Below, in pieces: positions 18,547 through 28,360 of a DNA stretch of 64,000 bases. The stretch is taken from assembly GCF_003669035.1 (NCBI RefSeq), contig NZ_CP033070.1:806001-870000 (forward strand). Reading direction: 5' to 3'. The position numbers were made by a program, and so were the translations under genes. The stretch comes from Chryseobacterium sp. 3008163. GTDB lineage: Bacteria; Bacteroidota; Bacteroidia; Flavobacteriales; Weeksellaceae. Every line of letters begins with the position of its first letter. Position 1 is the first letter of the stretch. Below the pieces are notes generated by a model, which was given only the letters and a program-made list of their open reading frames with translations, made no database searches and was not told the DNA's origin.

Positions 18547-19230
18547 ATGAAAAAATATATTATAGCCATTGCATTGGTTTTAGGAACAGGTGCAGTGATC
18601 AATACAAGTTTGCAGTCTTGCTCTACTTTGGCAACTTCAGATTTAGGATTAGCAGTGATTAAAAGAGTTCTATTAGGCGGAATTAATAAAGGAATGAATA
18701 TCTATGGCAACAAAGAAGCATTTCTTCAAAACAATCTGGTTGACAAGGCATTGCCAAAGCAATTACGTGACATCAATACCACTTTAGAAAAAATCGCTCC
18801 GGCATTGGTTGCCAAAGAGAGAGAATATATTGCTGATGCGGCAGTTTACACTGTAAATATCTCAAGACCAATTCTTGAAAGTGCAGTCAACAGCTTAAAT
18901 GCTCAGGATGTAACAAGAATTATCCAGGGTGAGAAAGGGACAGCTACTTTAATTTTGAAGGAAAAAACTTCTCAGCAGCTCGTTGCGGCAATCGCTCCAA
19001 AAGTTGAGCAGGAACTGAATAAATACGGGATTGTAAAAACCATCAATACTGCATTATCAGGAAGCAATCTTTTAGGAAGTCTTTTAGGTGGTGGAAATAA
19101 CAACAATAACGTCAACGCTGGTGGATTGAGCATGTTGGCTTCTGAGCAGATTGTGAACGGATTATTCAACATCATTGAAGATCACGAGAAGCAAAATTCT
19201 GCTTCGCTTTTAGGACCTCTTGGAAAATAA
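18547..19230 (+). CDS. DUF4197 lipoprotein
   Basis: A 227-residue protein starting at MKKYIIAIALVLG, with lipobox-like SLQSC near residue 25. The body matches DUF4197: LGGINKGMNIYG, VDKALPKQLRDINTTL, NAQDVTRIIQGEKGTATLILKEKT, and PKVEQELNKYGI near the end. An Asn/Gly-rich insertion (GGGNNNNNVNAGG) precedes the C-terminal helix. The family is predicted periplasmic and its function is unknown. The following DUF493 gene starts 38 bases downstream and is probably in the same transcript. Confidence 0.8.
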   Translation: MKKYIIAIALVLGTGAVINTSLQSCSTLATSDLGLAVIKRVLLGGINKGMNIYGNKEAFLQNNLVDKALPKQLRDINTTLEKIAPALVAKEREYIADAAVYTVNISRPILESAVNSLNAQDVTRIIQGEKGTATLILKEKTSQQLVAAIAPKVEQELNKYGIVKTINTALSGSNLLGSLLGGGNNNNNVNAGGLSMLASEQIVNGLFNIIEDHEKQNSASLLGPLGK

Positions 19231-19268
19231 ATAAATTTTCGTTATATTTATATAAATAAGTAGAAATA

Positions 19269-19574
19269 ATGGACATATTACAAGGAAATCAGCACGCAAA
19301 TCCTGAAGAATTTTACATATCATTAAAAGAAAAACTAGAAGGTCACCACGATTTTCCTGAAGATTATCTTTTTAAATTTATTATTCCCACGGATGATGCA
19401 AAGCTTACAGAAATATACAAAGTTTTTGATGGTATCAAATTTACTTTGGGTAACCGTGAAAGCAAAAATGGCAAGTACACAGCCTGCAATATCAACGCAT
19501 TTGTTTTGGATGCAGATCAGGTAGTAAGAATTTATAAAGAAGTCGCCAGAATAGAAGGTGTTATCTTATTATAA
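19269..19574 (+). CDS. DUF493 (YbeD-like) family protein
   Basis: A 101-residue cytoplasmic protein with the typical DUF493 plan: an N-terminal FPEDYLFKFIIP strand, then TLGNRESKNGKYTACNINAFVLDADQVVRIYKEV and a C-terminal GVILL strand, giving an ACT-like small alpha/beta domain. The family has a presumed regulatory or ligand-sensing role that is not settled. It is likely the second gene of the DUF4197 operon and is followed by a strong terminator. Confidence 0.85.
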   Translation: MDILQGNQHANPEEFYISLKEKLEGHHDFPEDYLFKFIIPTDDAKLTEIYKVFDGIKFTLGNRESKNGKYTACNINAFVLDADQVVRIYKEVARIEGVILL

Positions 19575-19580
19575 AACAAG

Positions 19581-19608
19581 AAAGTCAGCAATCGCTGACT
19601 TTTTTTTA
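19581..19608 (+). terminator. Terminator of DUF4197-DUF493 operon
   Basis: AAAGTCAGC (19581-19589) pairs with GCTGACTTT (19594-19602) around loop AATC and is followed by a long T run. Confidence 0.92.
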
Positions 19609-19624
19609 TTTTCAATTATTCGGA

Positions 19625-19975
19625 TTACTGCTCAATAAAAAATTTCACATTCTCCACAGGTCTTCCGAGCATCGCAACAGAACCTTTAATGAGAATCGGC
19701 CTCTGAATTAAAGAGGGGTTTTCTGACAAAATCTGCAGCCATTCATCCTCTGTGAAATCTTTTCCTGCGTATTTTTCCAGATATAACTTTTCTTCTTTTC
19801 TGATGATGTGAGAAACATTTTCATTCAGTTTTTTTAAAACCGTTTTCAGCTCCAAAACACTCAGCGGATCTTCGATAATGTTGATAATTTCAAACGGAAC
19901 GCCGTTTTCGTCCAAATACTCGAGTACGGCATTTGATTTTGAGCAATTTCCGTTATGAAGAACTTTTACCAACAT
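19625..19975 (-). CDS. arsC: ArsC/Spx-family thioredoxin-fold protein (arsenate reductase-like)
   Basis: A 116-residue protein with the ArsC-family active-site Cys11 in HNGNCSKSNAVLEYL and the C-terminal LIQRPILIKGSVAMLGRP motif whose Arg stabilises arsenate in true ArsC. The length and single N-terminal Cys fit the glutaredoxin-linked YfgD-like subgroup. No arsenic genes (arsB, acr3, arsR) lie nearby, so a housekeeping or unknown thiol role is as likely as arsenate reduction. Confidence 0.8.
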   Translation of the reverse strand: MLVKVLHNGNCSKSNAVLEYLDENGVPFEIINIIEDPLSVLELKTVLKKLNENVSHIIRKEEKLYLEKYAGKDFTEDEWLQILSENPSLIQRPILIKGSVAMLGRPVENVKFFIEQ

Positions 19976-20084
19976 TTTTATTTAATTTAAATCTTTCAGG
20001 TGTAAAACAAATTGAGCACCAAAAGACAAGGATTTATTATTTTAATATGAATTTAAGGTTAAAATAAACCATTCAATTCTGTTT

Positions 20085-20672
20085 CTATTTTTCTAAAATC
20101 AATCCGAAATCTTCAGGCTTTTCTACGAAATCAAGATCATCAACTTCTATGATGAGTAGTTTACCTTCGGTATAATTTGTTATCCATTTTTCGTATTTCT
20201 GATTCAGTTTAGAAAGATATTCAATACTGATTGAGGCTTCATATTCTCTTCCTCGTTTGTAAATTTTCTTTACTAAGTTTGGAACATCAGATTTCAGATA
20301 AATCAATAAATCTGGAGCCGAAACAAAGGTTTTCATCAAATCAAAAAGAGATGAATAGTTTTTATAATCTCTGTCTGACAAAAGCTTCATGTCGTTCAGG
20401 TTTTCTGCAAAAATATGGGCATCTTCGTAAATCGTACGATCTTGAATAATATTTTTCCCACTGTCTCTGATTTCTTTTACCTGACGGAATCTACTTCCCA
20501 AAAAATAAACCTGAAGTGCAAAACTCCACTTGCTCATATCTGCGTAAAAATCTTCCAAATAAGGATTGTGATCTACATCCTCAAACTGCGCATCCCAGCC
20601 ATAATGCTTTGCCAACATCGTCGTCAGCGTAGTCTTTCCTGCTCCAATATTTCCTGTAACTGCAATGTGCAT
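20085..20672 (-). CDS. Deoxynucleoside kinase (dNK/dAK-dGK family)
   Basis: A 195-residue cytoplasmic kinase that phosphorylates deoxynucleosides for salvage. The P-loop GNIGAGKTT is at residues 7-15. The substrate region WSFALQVYFLGSRF and the catalytic QDRTIYEDAHIFAENL follow, and the LID-like KRGREYEASISIEYLSKL is near residue 150. The size fits bacterial dAK/dGK-like enzymes. Which base it prefers cannot be read. It lies 36 bases behind the frameshifted secreted protein gene on the same strand. Confidence 0.9.
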   Translation of the reverse strand: MHIAVTGNIGAGKTTLTTMLAKHYGWDAQFEDVDHNPYLEDFYADMSKWSFALQVYFLGSRFRQVKEIRDSGKNIIQDRTIYEDAHIFAENLNDMKLLSDRDYKNYSSLFDLMKTFVSAPDLLIYLKSDVPNLVKKIYKRGREYEASISIEYLSKLNQKYEKWITNYTEGKLLIIEVDDLDFVEKPEDFGLILEK

Positions 20673-20708
20673 ATTCCTTCTTCTATTTATTTTTAAACTT
20701 TATCTTCT

Positions 20709-21613
20709 TTAAAAACCTAATTCCTGAATTTCTTCTAAAAGTTTGAGCATATCGGGTTGTTCAGACTGCTCTTTCATCAATTCATCCACTGTTTTTCCGT
20801 ATCGTTTTTCGGAGTTTCAGGAGCTGTTTGTTTTTTAGAATCCTTTTGGTTTTCCAAGTTGTAAAGATAAAGTTTGTTGCCTTTGATTTCAAAATAAGCG
20901 AGCGAATTTTTTTCCACAATTTGCACATCGGGATCTTCGAATATTTTGACCAATTCTTTATCCGGAATATATTTAAAAACAGAATTTTGAGCCACAATTA
21001 AAACAAACTCATTTTCTCTCCTCAATCTTTTGCCGTTTTCAACAGGAGCTTCATAAAGTTTTTCAAATTTTAAATTATAAATTTTGAATTGATTTTTTGT
21101 TAAAATATAGACCTTATTTTCGTACACCAAAAGATCAATCAGATCATCAAAACTGGCATCAAAAGGATATGAATTGATTGTTGTATCATTTCGGAAATTA
21201 TATTGAAGAAGCCGTTTTGTGCTTTCATCCAGCAGCCAAATCTGCTGTAGATCTTCTGCATAAGCATGTTTGATAAAGGTAAATTTCTGTTTGAAGTCTA
21301 TTTTTTGAATTTCATTTAAATTCTGATCGACAAATTTCATTTCCTGAGCATTTTCAGAAAAAAGGGCGATACTCAAAGGGTTTTGAACACCCTGAACTCT
21401 GAATGGGACTGTAAACATCAATTTACCAAGCTGTTTACCAACAGAATCGTATTTTGTGAAACTAAAATCTTTGTTTTTGTAGAGATAAATATTTCCGTAA
21501 TCATCAGCGAATAAATCTCGTACTTCTTTGATTCTGAGTGTATCAAAAGGAAGAACTCTCTGCGCAGAAAGTGTACAGAAAATGAAGATGAATAAGGCTG
21601 TGAATATTTTCAA
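20709..21613 (-). pseudogene. Secreted beta-propeller-like protein, single-base frameshift near the C-terminus
   Basis: The open frame from 21613 has a signal peptide (IFCTLSAQ) and repeated strand units such as VRDLFADDYGNIYLYKN and IDLLVYENKVYILTKN, suggesting a small beta-propeller. It stops at 20777 as KNDTEKQWMN. Adding one A to the A5 run at 20792-20796 continues it as EKTVDELMKEQSEQPDML and LKLLEEIQELGF, ending at 20709 and giving 301 residues. The reading-frame quality of that tail argues that the break is an error or very recent. The function is unknown; it sits upstream of the deoxynucleoside kinase in the same direction. Confidence 0.7.
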
Positions 21614-21703
21614 AAAACTTTTTTACCAACGATAGCGCTCCAGAGGAACGCTACCAATTTACATACTTTATTTTATTTAAAAGAAATTGAGAATAATTTA
21701 AAA

Positions 21704-22729
21704 TTATTTAATCTCAACTTCATAAATTTTCGGCCAGTTTTTACCTGTAATCACCATATTATCTCCTTTAAAAGCAATTCCGTTTAATACATTTTCTGTA
21801 TTAGCTTTTGTGTACTGATCGGCAATTTGAGAAAAATCAAATTTACCAACCACTTCACCGTTTGCGGGATTGATTTTAAGAATAATATTTTTATGCCATA
21901 CATTTGAGTAGATGAATCCTTTATGATACTCAAGTTCGTTAATCTGATCATAAACCTCAGAATTTCCGGCTACAGAAATAAATTTTTCCATTTTTGAGGG
22001 ATCATTTGGATTTAGGAAATATATGTTTTTTGTACCATCTGAAACTATCAGATATTTTCCATCAGTCGTCATTCCCCAACCTTCACCAATTACATTTGGA
22101 TAAGCAAATTCGCTGATCAGTTCAAAAGAGTTTTTATCATAAATAAAACCCTTTTTATCTCTATAAGTCAGCTGATATATTTTATTTCCAAGACTTGAAA
22201 TTCCTTCAGAAAAAACATTATCCGGTTGTTTCGCTTCTTTTATAACCGCTTCACTTCCTAGATCATATTTCATAAATTTTGAAGCACCTTCCTGTCCTAC
22301 ACTTTCATAGACCGTATTCCCTTCCATATAGAACCCTTCTGTGAAACTTTTAGGATCGTGAGGATATTCTGCGACCAAAGTATAACTCATTTTCATTTCA
22401 GGATTTTTCGCAAAAACATTGATAGTTGCATCCTGCGTCAAAACCTCACCACCTTTTGTTTTGATATTAAAAGTGACCGCATTATCTCCGAGGGTAAAAT
22501 ATTTAGAATCTACCACCAGACTTGAAGTTTCTTTATCTCCAAAACTGATGCTGATGGCTTCTGCGTTATCTAAAACTTCTTTTGGAAGATCAAGTTTATC
22601 ACCAAAATGATATCCTTTCGCCTCCATCGAGTTGTTATAATCTACTAATGAATTCAGTATCTCCTTATCTTTGTTACAAGATACGAACAGTAAAAGTGCT
22701 GCGAAGCCTGTAATTATTTTATTTTTCAT
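21704..22729 (-). CDS. Glutaminyl-peptide cyclotransferase, lipoprotein (bacterial/plant type)
   Basis: A 341-residue lipoprotein (LLLFVSCNKD, Cys18). After an N-terminal beta-sandwich-like region, the five-bladed propeller domain of the glutamine cyclotransferase family begins at YPHDPKSFTEGFYMEGNTVYESVGQ, with VFSEGISSLGNKIYQLTYR, GEGWGMTTDGKYLIVSDGT, INELEYHKGFIYSNVW and the final LNGIAFKGDNMVITGKNWPKIYEV. It would convert N-terminal Gln of exported proteins to pyroglutamate in the periplasm. Flavobacterial outer membrane proteins with pyroGlu after SPI cleavage (QA-Q sites like several in this window) are plausible substrates. Confidence 0.88.
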   Translation of the reverse strand: MKNKIITGFAALLLFVSCNKDKEILNSLVDYNNSMEAKGYHFGDKLDLPKEVLDNAEAISISFGDKETSSLVVDSKYFTLGDNAVTFNIKTKGGEVLTQDATINVFAKNPEMKMSYTLVAEYPHDPKSFTEGFYMEGNTVYESVGQEGASKFMKYDLGSEAVIKEAKQPDNVFSEGISSLGNKIYQLTYRDKKGFIYDKNSFELISEFAYPNVIGEGWGMTTDGKYLIVSDGTKNIYFLNPNDPSKMEKFISVAGNSEVYDQINELEYHKGFIYSNVWHKNIILKINPANGEVVGKFDFSQIADQYTKANTENVLNGIAFKGDNMVITGKNWPKIYEVEIK

Positions 22730-22767
22730 TCTAATTTCTAAAAATATTTCTCCAAAAATAGCAAAAT

Positions 22768-23148
22768 TTATTCCTCTTTACTAATTTCGTCGACAGCTTG
22801 CCCAAATTGTAATATATATCCGTTGTTATCAAAGATTGCAAACTCACGCATTCCCCATTCAAAAGTTTCTATTTTATAGCAAATTTTTGTGATCGTATTC
22901 AAATCTTTCCAGAGTTCATCTACATCATCAATATTAAAATAAAAAGAACCTGAAAAACAGATGTTACTGACATTTCCATGTTCGTTAGGTAAAGTGAGCA
23001 TGATCTGCACCTTATTTTTCATCAAAAAAGCCCAATGCGCTTCGATGTTAGCATCAACGAGCGAAAAACCCAAAATATGAGTGTAAAATCCGATAGATTC
23101 CTCCAAATTTTTGGTCCAAATGACAGGCATCAGAGAATGAAATTTCAT
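22768..23148 (-). CDS. VOC-superfamily protein (glyoxalase/bleomycin-resistance fold)
   Basis: A 126-residue single-module protein pair: MPVIWTKNLEESIGFYTHILGFSL opens the first beta-alpha-beta-beta-beta unit and FYFNIDDVDELWKDLNTI the second. The end EFAIFDNNGYILQFGQ carries the usual metal or substrate position. Catalysed reaction unknown. It is followed downstream by an SRPBCC gene with only an 80-base gap, both often induced stress-type genes. Confidence 0.8.
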   Translation of the reverse strand: MKFHSLMPVIWTKNLEESIGFYTHILGFSLVDANIEAHWAFLMKNKVQIMLTLPNEHGNVSNICFSGSFYFNIDDVDELWKDLNTITKICYKIETFEWGMREFAIFDNNGYILQFGQAVDEISKEE

Positions 23149-23229
23149 ATTTAAATCATTATATTTTTTTTAGGCAATAAGTTTATCGCCTTATTTCATT
23201 TGTGTTATAAATCAAGATTAATTTCATTA

Positions 23230-23655
23230 TTAATTTTCCAGATATAATTTAAGGCTTTGTCCAATAATTTCGTTCCAACCTTGGGTAAAACTTTCTTTAG
23301 CAAATCCTTCGCCTAAATCCTTCAATTTTTCAGTTCCTTCATGAGTTAATGTCACAAGAGTTCCGTTTGCATCAGACTCTAAATCCCAAGTCACAAAAGT
23401 TTTTTCATCAGAAAAATTGGGATAAAACCACGAGTGTTTCAATTTTTGATTTGGAATAGCTTCAATGATCTCAATCGTATGAAGATATTTTTTTTCTTCA
23501 CCCGGCTCATAAAAATTAAAAGACTGTCCAACTTCGGCTTCAAAATCTGCAATATCAAAATACCATGATGGCAATTCGTTTTTATCAGTCAATGCTTTCC
23601 AAACTTTTTCAATGGGTGCGTTGATTTTCTTTTTGATAATGATTGAATCTTCCAT
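23230..23655 (-). CDS. SRPBCC/AHSA1-like domain protein
   Basis: A 141-residue START-like cavity protein: KKKINAPIEKVWKALTDKNELPSWY at the N-terminus, LKHSWFYPNF and TFVTWDLESDANGTLVTLTHEG in the middle, and WNEIIGQSLKLYLEN at the end, all characteristic of the AHSA1 (Hsp90 activator homologue) subfamily. It is cytoplasmic, with no known ligand. Confidence 0.85.
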   Translation of the reverse strand: MEDSIIIKKKINAPIEKVWKALTDKNELPSWYFDIADFEAEVGQSFNFYEPGEEKKYLHTIEIIEAIPNQKLKHSWFYPNFSDEKTFVTWDLESDANGTLVTLTHEGTEKLKDLGEGFAKESFTQGWNEIIGQSLKLYLEN

Positions 23656-23768
23656 GTGAATTTTTTTAATGAATATTTGTCCTAACTTTTATTTTAACGC
23701 AAAGTTCAATTAGATTTTTTCAAATTAAACCAATATAATTTAGCCAAATCCTCAAGAGAAACAATGAT

Positions 23769-25381
23769 TTAAGAGTGACTAAATCCTGTAATTTTAGCTT
23801 CATCAAAATCCAGCTGCATTTCAATCGTTCTCATCACATGATCGTCGAATATTTTATCACGCTTCATACGGTGAAGTTCGTTTCTCTGCGCCTGAATAAC
23901 CTGCCTCAAAACATCTTTATTTTCGTTCATTGCGGATGCATAATCTACTGCAGAGCCCATGCATTGTGCTTTGTCAGCAATTAACTTCATTTCATTTTCC
24001 AGCTTGTAAATTTGATGTCTCACGAGACTATTGCTTTCAGATAATTCAGAAAAATCTGTAGTCAATTTCTGAAGTGCTGTCTCTTTTAATTTCTTCAGTA
24101 AAATTGCTTCCTGCTTTTCTTCCGGCAGTTCGCTTCCGGCATCATCAACTTTTAAAAATTTTAAAATTGGCGAAAGCATCAAACCTTGTCCAACTAAAGT
24201 TATCAAAATTATTACGAAAGTCACGAATAAAATAATATTACGATGCGGAAATGCTTCCCCGTTTGGTAAAACGCAGGAATGGAAAGCGCCGCAGCTAATG
24301 AAACTACTCCTCGCATCGCTGCAAAACTAATGATAAACGGTTCTCGCCAATCAGGTTTTGGGTTTTCTGACCTTAATTTTTTAGATAAAAACCACGGAAA
24401 ATACATCACACTGTAACTGTAAACCAATCTTGTTAAAATAATCGCTCCACCGATTACAATACTGTAAAATATTCCTTCTGAAATGGTATAATCTTTCATT
24501 GCAGCGACTACAATCGGTAATTCAAGACCAATTAAGATAAAAATAATCGTATTCATCAGAAAAATAAGAACACTCCAGACATTGCCGGACTGAATTCTTG
24601 AAGTGTGACTAAGATAGCAATGCGAATTGTATGACATCAGTAATCCGCCTGCCACAACTGCTAACACCCCGGAAAAATGAAAATGCTCTGCACCAACATA
24701 CATGATGTAAGGTACAATTAATGTAATTACAGTGTCAATATTTGAGTTGGAAGGAATTAACCTAAGAAAAAATCCGAAAAGGAACCCAAAGGCGACTCCA
24801 ATTGCGATTCCGCCAACTGCCATAATGAAGAAATCACCAATCGCATCTCTCCAGATGAACTGTCCGGAAATCACTGCAGCTAGGGCAAATTTAAATACAA
24901 TTAAACTCGATGCATCATTAATCAAACTTTCACCTTCCAAAATACTGGTGATCTTCTTTGGAATTTTCATATGTTTTAAAACAGACGTTGCCGCAACTGC
25001 ATCTGGAGGAGAGTTTACACCACCTAACAAAAATCCCATCGCTACCGTCAATCCAGGAATTATTGAGGATGAAAGATAAGCAACAACCACTGAGGTCAGA
25101 AATACCAATCCGAAAGCCATAGAAAAAATCTGTTTTCTCCATTTATGAAAATCTTGCCACGAGGTGAACCATGCCGCTTCAAATAAAATGGGTGGAAGAA
25201 AAATCAGAAAGACTAAATCCGGCTCAATTTCTATGTGCGGCATTCTCGGTACAAGGCTGATGATTAATCCGGCAATCACCAGAAAAATAGGATAAGCTAC
25301 TTTCAGCTTCTGCCCTATCATCACGAGGATCATTACAGACAATAAGACTGCAATGGATATGGTAACGTAAGTATGGATCAT
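23769..25381 (-). pseudogene. Na+/H+ antiporter, NhaP/CPA1 family, single-base frameshift
   Basis: Two frames join into one CPA1 exchanger: 24221-25381 ends in QTGKHFRIVILFYS, while adding one base to the T4/A4 run at 24268-24271 continues through AFLPNGEAFPHRNIILFVTF into the second frame, giving 537 residues with a long coiled, charged C-terminal tail. The membrane part shows the motifs FLPPILFEAAW, GVNSPPDAVAATSVLK and ILEGESLINDASSLIVF, which contains the conserved ion-binding Asp pair. It would exchange Na+ for H+ at the inner membrane. Nothing else suggests decay. Confidence 0.85.
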
Positions 25382-25451
25382 GGATTTTTTATTTTAATTT
25401 TTATTACTAAAAATGAACTTCATTTGAGTTTGGAGATTAACTCATAGCTCT

Positions 25452-26455
25452 TTATAATACAATTTGGTTGATCGGAGTAATTGCCGGCGGAAGATCACTC
25501 TCATCCAGCATATCTCTCATATCAATCTCTATCGTAAGGCTTATTTGCGTAATCGGAACGTCATTCGGGCTTCCTTCAAAAGGATTTACAGAAGCTTCTC
25601 CTACGCTGTCTAAAGTATGAAAACACCAAGTCACCAAAAGAGAAAACGGAATATTAAACCACAAAGTGTAGTTCTCAAGAGCTGTTCCATCACCCATTTT
25701 TGCAAATTCTTTTACCAAACCGAAAGGCACAAAACGATGAATAAAATCAAAAGATATGTCGTAATGGAAGAGAAGTTCCTCGGATATGGAAAATTCTTAA
25801 TTCTTTCTGCTTTGCCTTGATCATCAGTAAATTTCACCAATTGCTGATTAATCTGCGACCATTGAAAATCATTGATTTCACCATTTGCATAAGCCTCAGA
25901 AAGCTCTTTACTTTGCAAAGCCATCAATTGTGTTGCACGGTTTTTTTTGCTTAAAATATATTTCAGTTCGTCTTCTACAAGATATTTTTTTAGTTCATCT
26001 TCTATTTTAAAAGTTCGTTCCTGAATTTCATATTTTTTCGCATATTCTTCAAACTGAGCAACATTCATACTTTCCCATGCTCTTGGTTCTCTCAACTGAA
26101 AACGTAGTGCCGTCAACCAAGCATAATGACGTTCAAACATTGCTTTTACTTTAACCGGATTTTTACCCGATAATGAATCTCTTAAAATATACCCGAAACT
26201 CCTGCTGTCATTGATAATTGCTCCGTAAATCTGTCTGGCTTCCCAAAGACGGCTGTAACTCGCATTATTTTTAAATCCGACAATAAAAGCAACTGCAGTA
26301 CCCATAATTGCGATTGGTTGCCACGGAAACGAAAGAAAGGTAAATCCAAAATAATATAAAAGCGTAGGAATTATTGCTAAAATCAATAGAATATAGATAC
26401 TTCTTTTAGTCCAAACTATAAATTCTATGGCGCTGAATCTTTTTCCTGAATGCAT
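25452..26455 (-). pseudogene. Bestrophin-family anion channel (UPF0187), single-base frameshift
   Basis: The first frame (25712-26455) starts MHSGKRFSAIEF and carries the membrane helices, SYSRLWEARQIYGAIINDSR and the late YPRNFSSITTYLLILFIV. Adding one base at the T4/A4 run at 25731-25734 continues it as FVPFGLVKEFAKMGDG, the pore-region motif, to the end NQIVL, for 334 residues. Bacterial bestrophins form pentameric channels for ions in the inner membrane. It lies 34 bases downstream of the DUF2490 gene, probably in one operon. Confidence 0.85.
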
Positions 26456-26489
26456 TTGTTTAGTTTTTGTGTTTTAAAGGTATTCAATT

Positions 26490-27163
26490 TTAATTTCTTG
26501 TGAACGGAATATTGTTGTAAAAACCAATCTGTATCTGTCCTCGGTTTTTGTTTTCCTGAATCTGATTCATGTAGCCAGCTTCGATTCTCATGTTTTTGTT
26601 GATAACGAATCCTAAAGCACCATAAACACGATTTCTATCGAAACCCGGACTATCTAAATGCAGAAAAATCTCATTATAGGCAGAAACATACAGAGTTTTT
26701 GGAAGCATTTCTTTATTGGTAACAGGAATATTTAAACCCAATAAATAACGGAATCTCATTCTGAAATCATCCTGTAAAAAACGTTCTTCCAAACGGTAAC
26801 GATGCTGAAGATTGAATCTTCCAAATTTCTGTTTAGTAATGTACTGCTGGAAAATACGGTGTTCGATATTCTCAGTTTTTTCACCTTTAACGTAAGGCTG
26901 ACTCAAAATAAAACCGTAACCTAGTAAAATATTGTTGTTGTTTTCGGTTAAATCATACCCAATTCCGGTACGGATGAGAAGTTGCTCTAAATCACCAATT
27001 CCATTAAAATTACGGTATTGAATTTCATTATGGAAATTCAGTTTTTTACTGATTTTATTATTTCCGAAATACATATACCATGCCCCAAGACTATTATCTT
27101 GTGCAAAAGAATATGCTGAAATACTTATAAAAAAAATAGCGTCAACTGCCTGAAAACCTTCAT
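26490..27163 (-). pseudogene. DUF2490 outer-membrane-like protein, frameshift in signal peptide
   Basis: The open frame runs back to 27230 through implausible sequence. The true start is ATG at 27163 (MKVFRQLTLFF), joined to ISISAYSFAQ after restoring one T to the T8 run at 27129-27136, giving 224 residues. The mature part has DUF2490 features: SLGAWYMYFGNNKISKKL, IRTGIGYDL, HRIFQQYITKQKFGRFNLQHRYRLEERF and a barrel-like C-terminus. It is probably an outer membrane barrel of unknown role, upstream of the bestrophin gene. Confidence 0.78.
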
Positions 27164-27278
27164 GTCTTACTTCTTTATTATTACTATCTATCAAAATATC
27201 AAATTTAATACTTTTAATCAATAATAACAAATAATAAATCTAAGTTTATAAAATTCTCAGGCAGGAGATAAGTTGAGA

Positions 27279-27671
27279 TTAAGAAGGAACTTTTTCTACT
27301 AAAATATCTTTTCCTTTTTTGTCAAAATAAGTGCAGGTCATATCATTCAAATCCATTTTCCAGCCTTCCACTCCATTTTCTGCACAGTCTTTACAAAAAG
27401 TCATGTAATCTGTGCCGCCTTGCTGATGAAGTTTTAACTGAATTTTAAAATTTTCAAGATTCAAGTTTTCTAAAATTTGTAAAACATCATATTTACTTCC
27501 TGTTTTTGCTGAATGATTTTCTGTATCGAAATATTCTGTGTTCCCGTCTGAAACATAAGCCGTGTAATGTGAAACACCAAGATTTTTTATAGCCTGAATG
27601 TATTTAGGAAAATCTGCTCCGCTTTTTACTTTTTGGTGTTCTGCTTTGATTTCTTCAATTGTGAATTTCAT
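27279..27671 (-). CDS. DUF1398 (YbcV-like) family protein
   Basis: A 130-residue cytoplasmic protein with the family signature EEIKAEHQKVKSGADFPKYI at the N-terminus, then GVSHYTAYVSDGNTEYF, YMTFCKDCAENGVEGWKMD and TCTYFDKKGKDILVEKVP at the end. The family is widespread in bacteria, with unknown function. Confidence 0.85.
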   Translation of the reverse strand: MKFTIEEIKAEHQKVKSGADFPKYIQAIKNLGVSHYTAYVSDGNTEYFDTENHSAKTGSKYDVLQILENLNLENFKIQLKLHQQGGTDYMTFCKDCAENGVEGWKMDLNDMTCTYFDKKGKDILVEKVPS

Positions 27672-27721
27672 TTGTTTGTATTTAATTATAAAAAATTTAG
27701 GAGAGCAAATATATTTAAAAT

Positions 27722-27752
27722 GAAAACCGACAAATCAATTTGTCGGTTATTT
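27722..27752 (-). terminator. Terminator downstream of PhnB-like VOC gene
   Basis: A perfect 10-base stem AACCGACAAA (27725-27734) with TTTGTCGGTT (27739-27748), loop TCAA, T-rich on both exits. Confidence 0.8.
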
Positions 27753-27783
27753 TTTACTATTTATCGTATTTAAAAAATAAATA

Positions 27784-28233
27784 TTAAGGATGTTGCTGCA
27801 TTTTCGCAGGATCGTCATAATTAACCATCCAATTGATGCCAAACTGATCGGCAAACATCCCGAAATATGCACCCCAGAAAGTATCTGCAAGAGGCATAGT
27901 AACTTGTCCGCCCTTAGATAATCCGTTGAATAATTTATCTGCTTCTTCTTTAGAATCTGCATTAATTGAAACTGAAAAATTGTTTCCCACTTTTAGACTT
28001 GAAGCCCATTCTCCACCTGTATCGCTTCCCATTAATACTGTTTCTTTAGAAATCGGAAGGGTAACATGCATGATTTTGTCTTTTTCTTCATCAGGCATTT
28101 CTTTTCCTTCCTGCGGAGGCATTTCGCCAAAAGTTCCGATGTATGGAAATTCACCGCCAAAGACTGATTTGTAAAATTCAAATGCCTGTCTGCAATTTCC
28201 GTTGAATGTAAGATAAACGTTTACTGTTGCCAT
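27784..28233 (-). CDS. VOC-superfamily protein, PhnB-like
   Basis: A 149-residue PhnB-type protein with the start VNVYLTFNGNCRQAFEFYKSVFGGEF, the loop MPDEEKDKIMHVTLPI, and the C-terminal PLADTFWGAYFGMFADQFGINWMVNY. Members resemble 3-demethylubiquinone methyltransferase-like VOC proteins, but the activity is not established. A five-fold heptamer repeat lies 38 bases upstream of the start. Confidence 0.85.
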   Translation of the reverse strand: MATVNVYLTFNGNCRQAFEFYKSVFGGEFPYIGTFGEMPPQEGKEMPDEEKDKIMHVTLPISKETVLMGSDTGGEWASSLKVGNNFSVSINADSKEEADKLFNGLSKGGQVTMPLADTFWGAYFGMFADQFGINWMVNYDDPAKMQQHP

Positions 28234-28270
28234 AATTTTTATTTAAAAGTTTTTGTGTTTATTATTTTTG

Positions 28271-28305
28271 GTTGATAGTTGATAGTTGATAGTTGATAGT
28301 TGATA
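28271..28305. repeat. Tandem heptamer repeat, five copies of GTTGATA
   Basis: Five perfect head-to-tail copies of GTTGATA occupy 35 bases, 38 bases upstream of the PhnB-like gene start (minus strand TATCAAC copies). Such simple repeats change copy number by slippage and here fall in the presumed promoter region. Confidence 0.9.
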
Positions 28306-28360
28306 GTGAAAATATGTTATTCCATTACTTATTAATCATTACCCCATTACTTATTTTTAA

